In this document: in pieces, positions 35,874-43,112 of the stretch
How positions within the stretch are numbered: the first letter of the stretch is position 1
How the letters are laid out: each line of letters starts with the position of its first letter
NCBI GenBank assembly: GCA_021325035.1
Contig: JAJPHW010000058.1
Coordinates: 1 to 61,163, forward strand
Direction of reading: 5' to 3'
Length of the DNA: 61,163 nucleotides
DNA from: Terriglobia bacterium
GTDB taxonomy: Bacteria; Acidobacteriota; Terriglobia; Terriglobales; Acidobacteriaceae
The notes under the pieces: model-generated
The model's database searches: none
What the model was told of the DNA's origin: nothing
The model's input: the letters and a program-made list of their open reading frames with translations, nothing else
Made by a program: the position numbers and the translations under genes

Positions 35874-35886
35874 TCCCATTTTGGGA
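35874..35886. promoter_or_regulatory. Palindrome TCCCATTTTGGGA, copy 2
   Basis: Exact repeat of 34112-34124, about 280 bp upstream of the propeller gene's start on its coding strand. Confidence 0.35.
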
Positions 35887-35950
35887 TGTTCCTTTAGGAA
35901 CACTAGACGCATTTTCGCCGAATGTTCGCAAGGAACACTCGGCCGAAACC

Positions 35951-36568
35951 CTAGACTTTTGCTTTGGCTTTGAGGCGGACCTGGCCATCTTGCAGTTCGA
36001 CGGAATATTCGACGCTGTGGCAGCCATACTGCTTGCGGATTTGCGCGGTCTTCTTCTCAACAAACGACGAGAAACTTTCGATGTTGCCTGAGACGTTTTC
36101 CCCAGCTTTTTTCTTGGCTTCAGTGAGGACGTTGTAAAGGCGCTCGATGTTTACCTGCTCTGCGCTCGCGTCAGAGCACTCGATCGTAAACGGCTTGGCT
36201 TCCGCGGCTGCGGCCGCGTGCCCCACTCCATAGGCTTTGTGGGCTGGTTCATGGGCGGCCGAAGCATCCCGAACGCCCTGGACCGAGAGCAATGCGTCCT
36301 GCGGGCGACGGTAGCCTTCTTCGCGGATGCGGCTCTTCTTGCGCCACAAATCACTGAAGGCCGCGTAACGCTGGGCCATTTCGTTGTAGCGAAAACGCTG
36401 GGAAAAGTTCATGCGGCCGCCATCGCTGAACTTGCGGATCAAGCTCAACACTTTCCACTCGACGTCGGTGGGTGGCCGCTTGGAGGGGTTATTGAAATAG
36501 GCTTCGTACTCGATCTTCAGCCGCCGCAACTGCGTCTCGAGTAAATTTAATTCCTCGTCAATGGTCAC
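35951..36568 (-). CDS. Conserved hypothetical protein, MXAN_5187-like
   Basis: Soluble protein of 205 residues. The N-terminal half is strongly helical (LNLLETQLRRLKIEYEAYFNNPSKRPP) and continues through FRYNEMAQRYAAFSDLWRKKSRIREEG, which recalls a domain first named from a myxobacterial protein (MXAN_5187 C-terminal). An Ala/His-rich linker (about 105-125) precedes a C-terminal domain (VNIERLYNVLTEAKKKAGENVSG...SVEYSVELQDGQVRLKAKAKV). No membrane segment or signal peptide. The function is unknown and the family name is from memory. Confidence 0.72.
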   Translation of the reverse strand: MTIDEELNLLETQLRRLKIEYEAYFNNPSKRPPTDVEWKVLSLIRKFSDGGRMNFSQRFRYNEMAQRYAAFSDLWRKKSRIREEGYRRPQDALLSVQGVRDASAAHEPAHKAYGVGHAAAAAEAKPFTIECSDASAEQVNIERLYNVLTEAKKKAGENVSGNIESFSSFVEKKTAQIRKQYGCHSVEYSVELQDGQVRLKAKAKV

Positions 36569-36676
36569 CCGAAATATCTCCGGCCCCCAGTTTATGCATT
36601 GGAGACGTGCCGGGCGAGGTATCGGGCGGACACGGCGGGAGTAGAACGAAAGTACTGAAAGTCAGCCCAGTCTGGC

Positions 36677-37042
36677 CTAGCGGGCGGAGTTGGTGGCCAT
36701 TTTCTTGACCATGGCCAGCACCAGCTTGCGGTCACTATCGTTCAGGCTGACCGAGTAGCGGCGAATTTGGCTCAAGAAGCGGACCTCGTCATCGGAAAGC
36801 TGCGGTAATCCTTTGGCGCCGTTGCTGTGCCCGGATTCCGAGAAAAACTGCGAGAGCGGGAGTTCCATCGCCCCGGCGATTTTTGAAAGCGTGTCCAGCG
36901 AAGGAATCGTGTGGCCGTTTTCCACGCGCGACAAATAGCAGCGCAGCAGGCCGGTGCGTTTTTCAATGTCGCCCTGCGACATGCCTTTTTGCAGGCGGTA
37001 GTTGCGAATGGTTTCGCCGATGTTCATGGAGAATGTGGCCAA
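36677..37042 (-). CDS. XRE-family helix-turn-helix regulator
   Basis: Protein of 121 residues. Residues 7-66 form a Cro/C1-type helix-turn-helix (IGETIRNYRLQKGMSQGDIEKRTGLLRCYLSRVENGHTIPSLDTLSKIAGAM). The C-terminal ~50 residues are charged and helical with no recognised ligand domain. It probably regulates a small local regulon; the targets are not evident. Confidence 0.9.
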   Translation of the reverse strand: MATFSMNIGETIRNYRLQKGMSQGDIEKRTGLLRCYLSRVENGHTIPSLDTLSKIAGAMELPLSQFFSESGHSNGAKGLPQLSDDEVRFLSQIRRYSVSLNDSDRKLVLAMVKKMATNSAR

Positions 37043-37155
37043 TTGTTCGCTCGAGGGACGAACTGCATGTTAACCAGAGAAGTAACTTCTGGCAAGTGAA
37101 AATTATGTGCAACAAATTCAGGGCAGAGCATCCCTCACCACGGCTGCCAAAAAAA

Positions 37156-37737
37156 CTATTGCTTCACACCTTCGACGGCAAGATCGATCTTTACATCGTC
37201 GCTAATTAACACGCCGCCGCCATCGAGAGTTTTGTTCCAGGACACACCGTAATCCTGGCGGTTGATGGTGAGAGCAGCATGCGCGCCCAGTCTCATGTTC
37301 CCCCCCGGATCTTTTTGCGTTCCGCCAATCGTGAAGGGAAGGTCAATGTCTTTGGAGACGCCCTTGATCGTCAACGTGCCGTGGGCAATATAACCGTCTG
37401 CATTCTTTTCGATACGCGCACTCTTGAAGGTGATTTCAGGAAATTTATCGGCGTTGAAAAGATGTTCGCTGCGCAGGTCCGCATCGCGGTTGGGGTTGCG
37501 CGTATCCACGCTCGCGGCTTTGATATGGACATCCACCGAACACTTCGACGGATCTTTATCGTCATAGACGATCACTCCATTGAAGTCCGTGAAGTTGCCG
37601 TTCACATGGCTGATCATCATGTGCTGCACGGTAAAGCCCACCACACTGTGCACGGGGTCGATCTTATAAGTATCAGCGGCAAAAGCTGCCGCAGAGAGAG
37701 CCAAGACCGCTACGCTTGAGAAAAACTTGCGATTCAT
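37156..37737 (-). CDS. YceI-family periplasmic protein
   Basis: Protein of 193 residues: signal peptide (FFSSVAVLALSAAAFA), then the YceI lipocalin-like barrel (YKIDPVHSVVGFTVQHMMISHVNGNFTDFNGVI; ASVDTRNPNRDADLRSEHLFNADKFPEITFKS; GTLTIKGVSKDIDLPF). YceI proteins bind isoprenoid-type lipids in structural studies; the physiological role is unclear. Encoded alone. Confidence 0.92.
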   Translation of the reverse strand: MNRKFFSSVAVLALSAAAFAADTYKIDPVHSVVGFTVQHMMISHVNGNFTDFNGVIVYDDKDPSKCSVDVHIKAASVDTRNPNRDADLRSEHLFNADKFPEITFKSARIEKNADGYIAHGTLTIKGVSKDIDLPFTIGGTQKDPGGNMRLGAHAALTINRQDYGVSWNKTLDGGGVLISDDVKIDLAVEGVKQ

Positions 37738-37766
37738 AAACCGTCCTCTTAAATCTTCTTTTTCAT

Positions 37767-38231
37767 TTAAAACCGTAACTCCATGTACATTGCGCCTTCG
37801 ACTGGATTGGAGCAGTAGGGCTCAATCTCCTGAAACCCTAATCTGCGATATAGCCCAACCGCGTCTTTCATCATGGGCTCGACCGTATCCAACCGAATGC
37901 ATTTGTATCCCGCTTCTTTCGCTTCGCGGCAAATCGCTTCGGCCAATATCCGACCGATTCCTTTTCCACGATACGCAGGACGCACATAGAGCCGCTTCAT
38001 TTCACAAATTTCAGGTTCCAGCTTGCGCAGCGCTACGCACCCTGCAACTCCGTCCTCACATTCCGCCAGCAATAACCGGCCGGTGGGAGGCGCATATTTA
38101 CCCGGGAGTTCCGCGAGTTCGGCGTCGAATGATTGAAAGCACAAACTGAAACCGAGCGATTCTGCGTATTCGACGAAGAGCTGGCGCACTTGAACGATTT
38201 GTTCCTCCGATTGTGCCGGAACAACCGTCAT
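37767..38231 (-). CDS. GNAT-family N-acetyltransferase
   Basis: Protein of 154 residues with the acetyl-CoA-binding signature of GNAT enzymes (MKRLYVRPAYRGKGIGRILAEAICREAKEAGYK, with the R/Q-x-x-G-x-G/A loop) and the later VGLYRRLGFQEIEPYC. The acceptor is unknown. It ends near the YceI gene and starts 5 bp after the reductase gene's stop. Confidence 0.9.
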   Translation of the reverse strand: MTVVPAQSEEQIVQVRQLFVEYAESLGFSLCFQSFDAELAELPGKYAPPTGRLLLAECEDGVAGCVALRKLEPEICEMKRLYVRPAYRGKGIGRILAEAICREAKEAGYKCIRLDTVEPMMKDAVGLYRRLGFQEIEPYCSNPVEGAMYMELRF

Positions 38232-38236
38232 GACAG

Positions 38237-38995
38237 CTACCCCATCAACATGCCGCCGTTCACGTTCAACACGTGACCCGTAATGTAAGAGGACTCGTCG
38301 GAGGCAAGAAATGCCACGGCGCTGGCAATTTCTTCGGGCGTGCCGACACGGCCGAGTGGGATCATCTTGAGCGCGTCCTGCTTAAGGGCGTCGCCCAGAT
38401 TGGCGGTCATCGCTGTTTCGATAAATCCCGGTGCCACTGCATTGCAAGTGATATTGCGTGAGGCCAACTCGCGAGCCATCGCCATGGTCAGGCCGATCAA
38501 TCCAGCTTTGGAGGCGGCGTAATTCGCCTGCCCCGCCTGGCCCATCTGCCCGAAGACTGAGGTGATGTTGATGATGCGTCCCCAACGCTGCCTGAGCATG
38601 GAACCAATGACCTGCTGCGTGCAAAGATGCGCGGACGTCAGGTTCGTGTTGATGACCGCGTCCCAGTCTGCCCGCTTCATGCGCATCGCGAGCTGATCGC
38701 GGGTGATGCCGGCGTTGTTCACCAAAATATCTACTTTGCCGAATTGGCTGATGGCCGCTTTGAAAGCGGTTTTGATCTGTTCTTCTTCGGCAACATCCAG
38801 GACAAACTTGGCGGCTTGGCCGCCTGCGACCGTGATTTGCTGGACCAACTCTTCCAGCTTGGATTCATTGCGGGCCGCGACAGCGACAGCGGCTCCATCG
38901 CGCGCCAAACGCAAAGCACAGGCATGCCCGATTCCCTGCGAGGCCCCGGTGACAAAAGCTACACGGCCTGAAAGTGATTTTGCTTCTGAAGTCAT
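38237..38995 (-). CDS. fabG: 3-oxoacyl-ACP reductase-like short-chain dehydrogenase
   Basis: Protein of 252 residues, the standard FabG length. Cofactor motif TGASQGIGHACALRLA, NNAGI motif, catalytic Ser (INITSVFGQMG) and YxxxK (NYAASKAGL), and the C-terminal YITGHVLNVNGGMLMG typical of FabG. It reduces 3-oxoacyl-ACP with NADPH in fatty-acid elongation. No other fab genes are adjacent, so a different short-chain substrate is possible. Confidence 0.88.
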   Translation of the reverse strand: MTSEAKSLSGRVAFVTGASQGIGHACALRLARDGAAVAVAARNESKLEELVQQITVAGGQAAKFVLDVAEEEQIKTAFKAAISQFGKVDILVNNAGITRDQLAMRMKRADWDAVINTNLTSAHLCTQQVIGSMLRQRWGRIINITSVFGQMGQAGQANYAASKAGLIGLTMAMARELASRNITCNAVAPGFIETAMTANLGDALKQDALKMIPLGRVGTPEEIASAVAFLASDESSYITGHVLNVNGGMLMG

Positions 38996-39101
38996 GAGGC
39001 TTGATTATAAATGGAACTATGCAGTTGACCGAATTCCAGCGATTGCGCGGAAGCAATCACCACAATTAAGATTCGAGTTCCTTCTTTTTTCGAGGTTTTT
39101 A

Positions 39102-40679
39102 ATGGCTGAAGTGCGTGAAGTGTCCAATTCCAACGGGAACCATCCCTCCGCAAAACCAGCGGTGGAAGTCTTTGCCGTCTATGGCGTCGAGCCGGAAGTT
39201 CAGGCATACGCGATGGCGAAATATTCGCGCTCGGCACTCTCGATGAAAGAGTCGTTGAAAGAAATCAGCTCGCAGAAAGCCGAGAAATTTCTCAACACTT
39301 TTTATTTTCAGTATGGTCACCGGTCCATTGCCGACCTGGCGCACATCGCTATGGCCGTCGAGAAGCTTTCCATCTTGGCCGCAATTGCGGTAGCTGACGA
39401 AACCCGCTGGGATGGCCAGGAACGCTCGACCCGCTATCAGGATTTCAAGAAGAGCGGGTATTACACGCCCGAATTTGGCGGGGATACAGAGGCTCAGAAG
39501 CTCTATCGTGAAACGATTTCTGGATTATTCGCAGAATACGAAGCGCTTTCGGAAAAGATGTTTGTGTATCTGGCCAGCATCACTCCGAAGCCGGAGGAAA
39601 TGAAGCAGGACGCCTACGAGCGCACACTGCGGGCGCGGGCCTTTGATTTTTCGCGCTATCTGCTGCCTTTGTCGGCGAATACCTCCCTGGGGCAGATCGT
39701 CAATGCGCGAACTTTGGAAACGCAGATTGCGCGATTGCTTTCGCACACCCATAAAGAAGTCCGGCACCTCGGAGAGTTGCTCAAAGCGGCAGCACTCGAT
39801 CCCGCATACAACGTGAATCGCGAGTCGCTGACGAAGTTGGTGGGAGAGATTCGCGCGATTTCGCCGGAATTGGCCGTGCGAGCAGAACAGGAATTGCTTC
39901 GCGAAGTCCGGGTTGCACCAACCCTGGTGAAATATGCCGACCCGAATGGCTATGAAATCGAAACGCGGCGCGAGTTGCGGCAGGCAGCTGCCGAATTCAT
40001 GAAAAACGCGGCGATAGATTCTGCTCCGGCTGTTGATCTGCTTGATCAAGACGATTTGGAAGTTGAACTTGCGACGACGTTGATCTATCAGCATTCGCAT
40101 TATTCCTATCGGCAAATTCGAGAGACGATGCGCGCAGCAGGAGACGCGCTCCGCCGCGAAATTATTGATCTCGGCCTGCGCCATCGCGGCAAACATGACG
40201 AACTGTTGCGAGCGTTTCATGCGGGCCAGCAATTCCGCTTCGACATCCTCATGGATATTGGCGGCTTCCGCGACATGCACCGTCATCGCCGCTGCGTACA
40301 GATTGAGCAGGAATTCACTACCAAGCACGGCTATGACGTTCCCGAAGAGCTCGAAGCCGCTGGTGCGCGTACAAATTATGAAAGCACGATGCAGCGCACC
40401 GCGAATGCCGTAGAGCGATTGGGGAAATCTGGGGGTGTTGAAGCCGAAGAAGAGGCGCATTACGCCATTCCCCTTGGCTTTCGCAAGAGAACGCTCTTCA
40501 AAATGGACTTCGCCGAGGCGCTTTACATCTCCGAACTACGCAGCGGGCCCGCGGGGCACTTTTCTTATCGCAATGTTGCGTATGCGATGTATGAGGCTGT
40601 GGCAAAGAAATATCCTGTGATCGCGAAGTATTTCCGGGTGACGGATGTGAGAGAGCCAGTAGATTTGCTAAAGAGGTAG
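39102..40679 (+). CDS. FAD-dependent thymidylate synthase-like protein with two ThyX-type halves
   Basis: Protein of 525 residues from ATG 39102. The longer frame from 38703 overlaps fabG and adds unrelated residues, so it is rejected. It is about twice the usual ThyX length (roughly 220-270). The first half carries YGHRSIADLAHIAMAVEKL (71-89) and QERSTRY (106-112), resembling the second part of the ThyX signature RHRxxSxNExSxRY. The second half carries HSHYSYRQIRETM and DMHRHRRCVQIEQEF with RHR at 394-396, resembling the first part. This suggests a duplicated fold with one composite active site. Family precedent is flavin-dependent dTMP synthesis; activity cannot be assumed. Confidence 0.82.
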   Translation: MAEVREVSNSNGNHPSAKPAVEVFAVYGVEPEVQAYAMAKYSRSALSMKESLKEISSQKAEKFLNTFYFQYGHRSIADLAHIAMAVEKLSILAAIAVADETRWDGQERSTRYQDFKKSGYYTPEFGGDTEAQKLYRETISGLFAEYEALSEKMFVYLASITPKPEEMKQDAYERTLRARAFDFSRYLLPLSANTSLGQIVNARTLETQIARLLSHTHKEVRHLGELLKAAALDPAYNVNRESLTKLVGEIRAISPELAVRAEQELLREVRVAPTLVKYADPNGYEIETRRELRQAAAEFMKNAAIDSAPAVDLLDQDDLEVELATTLIYQHSHYSYRQIRETMRAAGDALRREIIDLGLRHRGKHDELLRAFHAGQQFRFDILMDIGGFRDMHRHRRCVQIEQEFTTKHGYDVPEELEAAGARTNYESTMQRTANAVERLGKSGGVEAEEEAHYAIPLGFRKRTLFKMDFAEALYISELRSGPAGHFSYRNVAYAMYEAVAKKYPVIAKYFRVTDVREPVDLLKR

Positions 40680-40754
40680 CGAATTCACCCGGCCACCAAA
40701 CTCAGAAGTCTATAATCTGAAAGCTCACGATTTATTTTACTTATTCGTACTTGG

Positions 40755-41180
40755 ATGAGAGATCTTCCGCTAACTCGCAAGGATTTTCAGCGTTTAGCTG
40801 AATTGCGATCCAAAGAAGCGGGTGCCTTGGTAAGAAGCAGAAACCAAATTGGTGCATATTATCTCGGCGGATATGCAGTCGAGTGTGCCCTTAAGGCATG
40901 TATCGCAAAGCAAACAAGGCGACACGAATTCCCTCCAAAGGTCAAGTACGTGCAGAAGTTATACGAGCACAACTTGACCAATCTGCTTCAAATTGCAGAA
41001 CTCGACACAAAGCTCGAGAATGATATGCAAACTAATACTAGGCTAGCGGCAAATTGGGGCGTTGTTAAGGGTTGGACCGAGCAAGCTAGATATAGAACTT
41101 CCGGCCTGAGAGGTAAAGACCTGCATGCGGCTATTACAGGTCAGGATGGAGTGCTGACGTGGATAAGGCAACACTGGTAA
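40755..41180 (+). CDS. HEPN-domain protein
   Basis: All-helical protein of 141 residues with the HEPN core AYYLGGYAVECALKACIAK (34-52). Near the C-terminus LRGKDLH gives an R-x4-H arrangement (R119, H124), the RNase motif of many HEPN toxins. Its 3' end overlaps the next gene by 22 nt. HEPN proteins are often paired with a nucleotidyltransferase-type antitoxin; none is recognisable here, so the downstream protein may be a different partner. Confidence 0.78.
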   Translation: MRDLPLTRKDFQRLAELRSKEAGALVRSRNQIGAYYLGGYAVECALKACIAKQTRRHEFPPKVKYVQKLYEHNLTNLLQIAELDTKLENDMQTNTRLAANWGVVKGWTEQARYRTSGLRGKDLHAAITGQDGVLTWIRQHW

Positions 41181-41734
41181 AAAGCGATCTTGAAATGGAA
41201 GGTTCAGTACTATCGGCTCTTAGCCTGGCAAAAGTCCCAGTGACTCTGTGTCAGTTGAACTACGTCCCTCAACTTGATGAGTGGCAGTTGGTAATAGCAA
41301 CTCCTTGGTACGACACCAAGGGTCCACGTCAGGCCTACGCACGAGTCATCGAAGTACTGCAGGAAGCTGGTATCTATCAAGATGTTCCAATCCGTCGCGT
41401 TTTTCTCAAGAGCCCCGAAGATCCGAGCGTCAAAGCTCTCGAGAGAGACTTAAGAGGTATTACTGAAGGTGCGGTCCATATTGTTCAGTACAGCAAAGCT
41501 CCCAGTAACAGTCGCTATTCGGTGATCTTCGCACCATACACGGGAACTGGGGGAGCAGTTCCTTCCAGACGTTTCACAAACCCGGAACAGCTGCGGCATT
41601 TTCTAGAAAACGACTTGTATATTTCGCGAAGCTCGGTCGACGAAGCCCTTTCCGAGCTGAACCGAAAAGCCAGTGCTTCGATACTTAGCGTTCAGTTAAC
41701 TAGAAAAGACGCAAGAAGATTAGGAATAGCTTAG
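41159..41734 (+). CDS. Hypothetical protein, partner of the HEPN gene
   Basis: Protein of 191 residues from GTG 41159, with GGATGGAG 7-8 nt upstream (an internal ATG at 41195 is the alternative). Sequence features: an alpha/beta N-terminal half (LCQLNYVPQLDEWQLVIATPWYDTKGPRQAYARVIEVLQEAGI) and a C-terminal helical tail (SRSSVDEALSELNRKASASILSVQLTRKDARRLGIA). No signal peptide, no metal-binding cluster, no nucleotidyltransferase GS-x-D motif. I do not recognise the family. The 22-nt overlap implies co-translation with the HEPN protein. Confidence 0.68.
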   Translation: MDKATLVKSDLEMEGSVLSALSLAKVPVTLCQLNYVPQLDEWQLVIATPWYDTKGPRQAYARVIEVLQEAGIYQDVPIRRVFLKSPEDPSVKALERDLRGITEGAVHIVQYSKAPSNSRYSVIFAPYTGTGGAVPSRRFTNPEQLRHFLENDLYISRSSVDEALSELNRKASASILSVQLTRKDARRLGIA

Positions 41735-41762
41735 ATAAGGCGGATGCTTTGCTGTATTCGCT

Positions 41763-42824
41763 CTATGTGTACATCACTTTTCTGTCGCCCTTCACGATTC
41801 TGCCGACAGTGAAGGATTTTTCTCCGGCGCGATCCAAGAGCGTCTGAGCTTTTTTGAACTTCTCGGTGGGAACCACGAGCAACATGCCGATGCCCATGTT
41901 GAAAGTTCGCAGCATTTCATCCTGAGGAACATTCCCCAGTTGCTGTAAGTGCTCAAAAATCGGCTGCACTGGCCATGTGCCCAATTCGATGGAAGCCGCC
42001 ACGCCCTTTGGCAGAACGCGGGGTAAATTCTCGGTGATACCGCCGCCGGTGATATGGGCGAGGGCGGACACGCAGTCTGCATCCACCAGCCGCTTGATGG
42101 CCGGCCAATAGCTCTTGTGTGTACGCATCAACTCATTGCCAACTTTGCCCTTCAACTCGTTCACATACGAATCCGGCGTGTAACCGGCAACTTCAAATAA
42201 TAGTTTGCGGGCCAGTGAATATCCGTTGGTGTGGAGGCCGTTGGACGCAAGCCCCAGAATCACGTCGCCAATCTGGACATTTTTCCCGGTAATGATCTTT
42301 TCGCGTTCGACCACGCCGAGAATAAAGCCCGCCAGGTCGTACTCGCCTTCAGGATAAAACCCCGGCATCTCGGCGGTTTCGCCGCCAATCAGGGCGCATC
42401 CATTGTGCTTGCAGGCGTCGGCAAGGCCTTCGACGATCTGTTCGGCAACGGCCGGTTCGAGCTTGCCCGTGGCCAGATAATCCATAAAGAACATGGGCGC
42501 GGCACCTTGTACCGCGATGTCGTTGACGCAGTGGTTCACCAGATCGGCGCCGATGGTGGAATGCAGCTTCATCTCAAACGCGACTTTGAGTTTGGTGCCC
42601 ACACCATCCACGCTGGAGACCAGCACAGGATCCTGATACTTGGTTTTGTCGATGGCAAATAGGCCGCCGAACCCGCCGATTTCGCTCAGCACACCCTTGG
42701 TAAAGGTCTTGTGCGCAAGATATTTAATGCGCTTCTTGGTCTTGTTGCCGCGGTCAATATCCACCCCGGCGTCGGCGTAGGTGATGCTCGGATTCTTTGA
42801 AGATTTTTGCGGCAATGGTTTCAA
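41763..42824 (-). CDS. purM: Phosphoribosylformylglycinamidine cyclo-ligase (AIR synthetase)
   Basis: Fifth enzyme of purine synthesis. The start is placed at TTG 42824, giving 353 residues, the family length, shortly before the conserved NPSITYADAGVDIDRGN. The open frame continues to 43142, but those ~106 residues have no family resemblance and overlap the next gene's start region. Motifs: VSSVDGVGTKLKVAFE, GADLVNHCVNDIAVQGAAPMFFMDYLATG, ALIGGETAEMPGFY and HITGGGITENLPRVLP. Convergent with the HEPN cassette. Confidence 0.93.
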   Translation of the reverse strand: MKPLPQKSSKNPSITYADAGVDIDRGNKTKKRIKYLAHKTFTKGVLSEIGGFGGLFAIDKTKYQDPVLVSSVDGVGTKLKVAFEMKLHSTIGADLVNHCVNDIAVQGAAPMFFMDYLATGKLEPAVAEQIVEGLADACKHNGCALIGGETAEMPGFYPEGEYDLAGFILGVVEREKIITGKNVQIGDVILGLASNGLHTNGYSLARKLLFEVAGYTPDSYVNELKGKVGNELMRTHKSYWPAIKRLVDADCVSALAHITGGGITENLPRVLPKGVAASIELGTWPVQPIFEHLQQLGNVPQDEMLRTFNMGIGMLLVVPTEKFKKAQTLLDRAGEKSFTVGRIVKGDRKVMYT

Positions 42825-43112
42825 CCCGTTCTTAGTTTGCGTGGAAAATCGCAGGACGTTTCGCGATTCAATAGCACTACGAGTGCCTGATTTTACCACG
42901 GGTGGAATTTTGGGAGGCGGCGGCCACTCGTAGACCCAGACCTTCCCCGAAAACAATGCTCCTGGAATCCCCGTACGGCCGGAAAATATTGCCTCCGTGA
43001 CGGTTTTCCCTTCGTATTTACGCAATGTGATATAGCGGGGCCTTCGCGATTCCCGGCTTAGTTTTCGCTTTGTTGGTGTTGCGCGATCAATTTCAGGCGG
43101 TTGGAGAAAACC

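Larger units (their letters stand above)
35592..35950. other. 359-bp intergenic region
   Basis: Contains a GCGGACGC/GCGTCCGC hairpin followed by five T residues (35818-35842), palindrome copy 2 (35874-35886), and the near-palindrome TGTTCCTTTAGGAACA (35887-35902). No gene was recognised. Confidence 0.5.

Noticed and set aside
38703-39101. In-frame extension of the ThyX-like gene
   Set aside because: It is antisense to fabG and its residues look like shadow translation; ATG 39102 gives the coherent protein.
39525-40460. 311-codon minus-strand frame opposite the ThyX-like gene
   Set aside because: Antisense shadow of a well-supported gene, with low-complexity basic composition.
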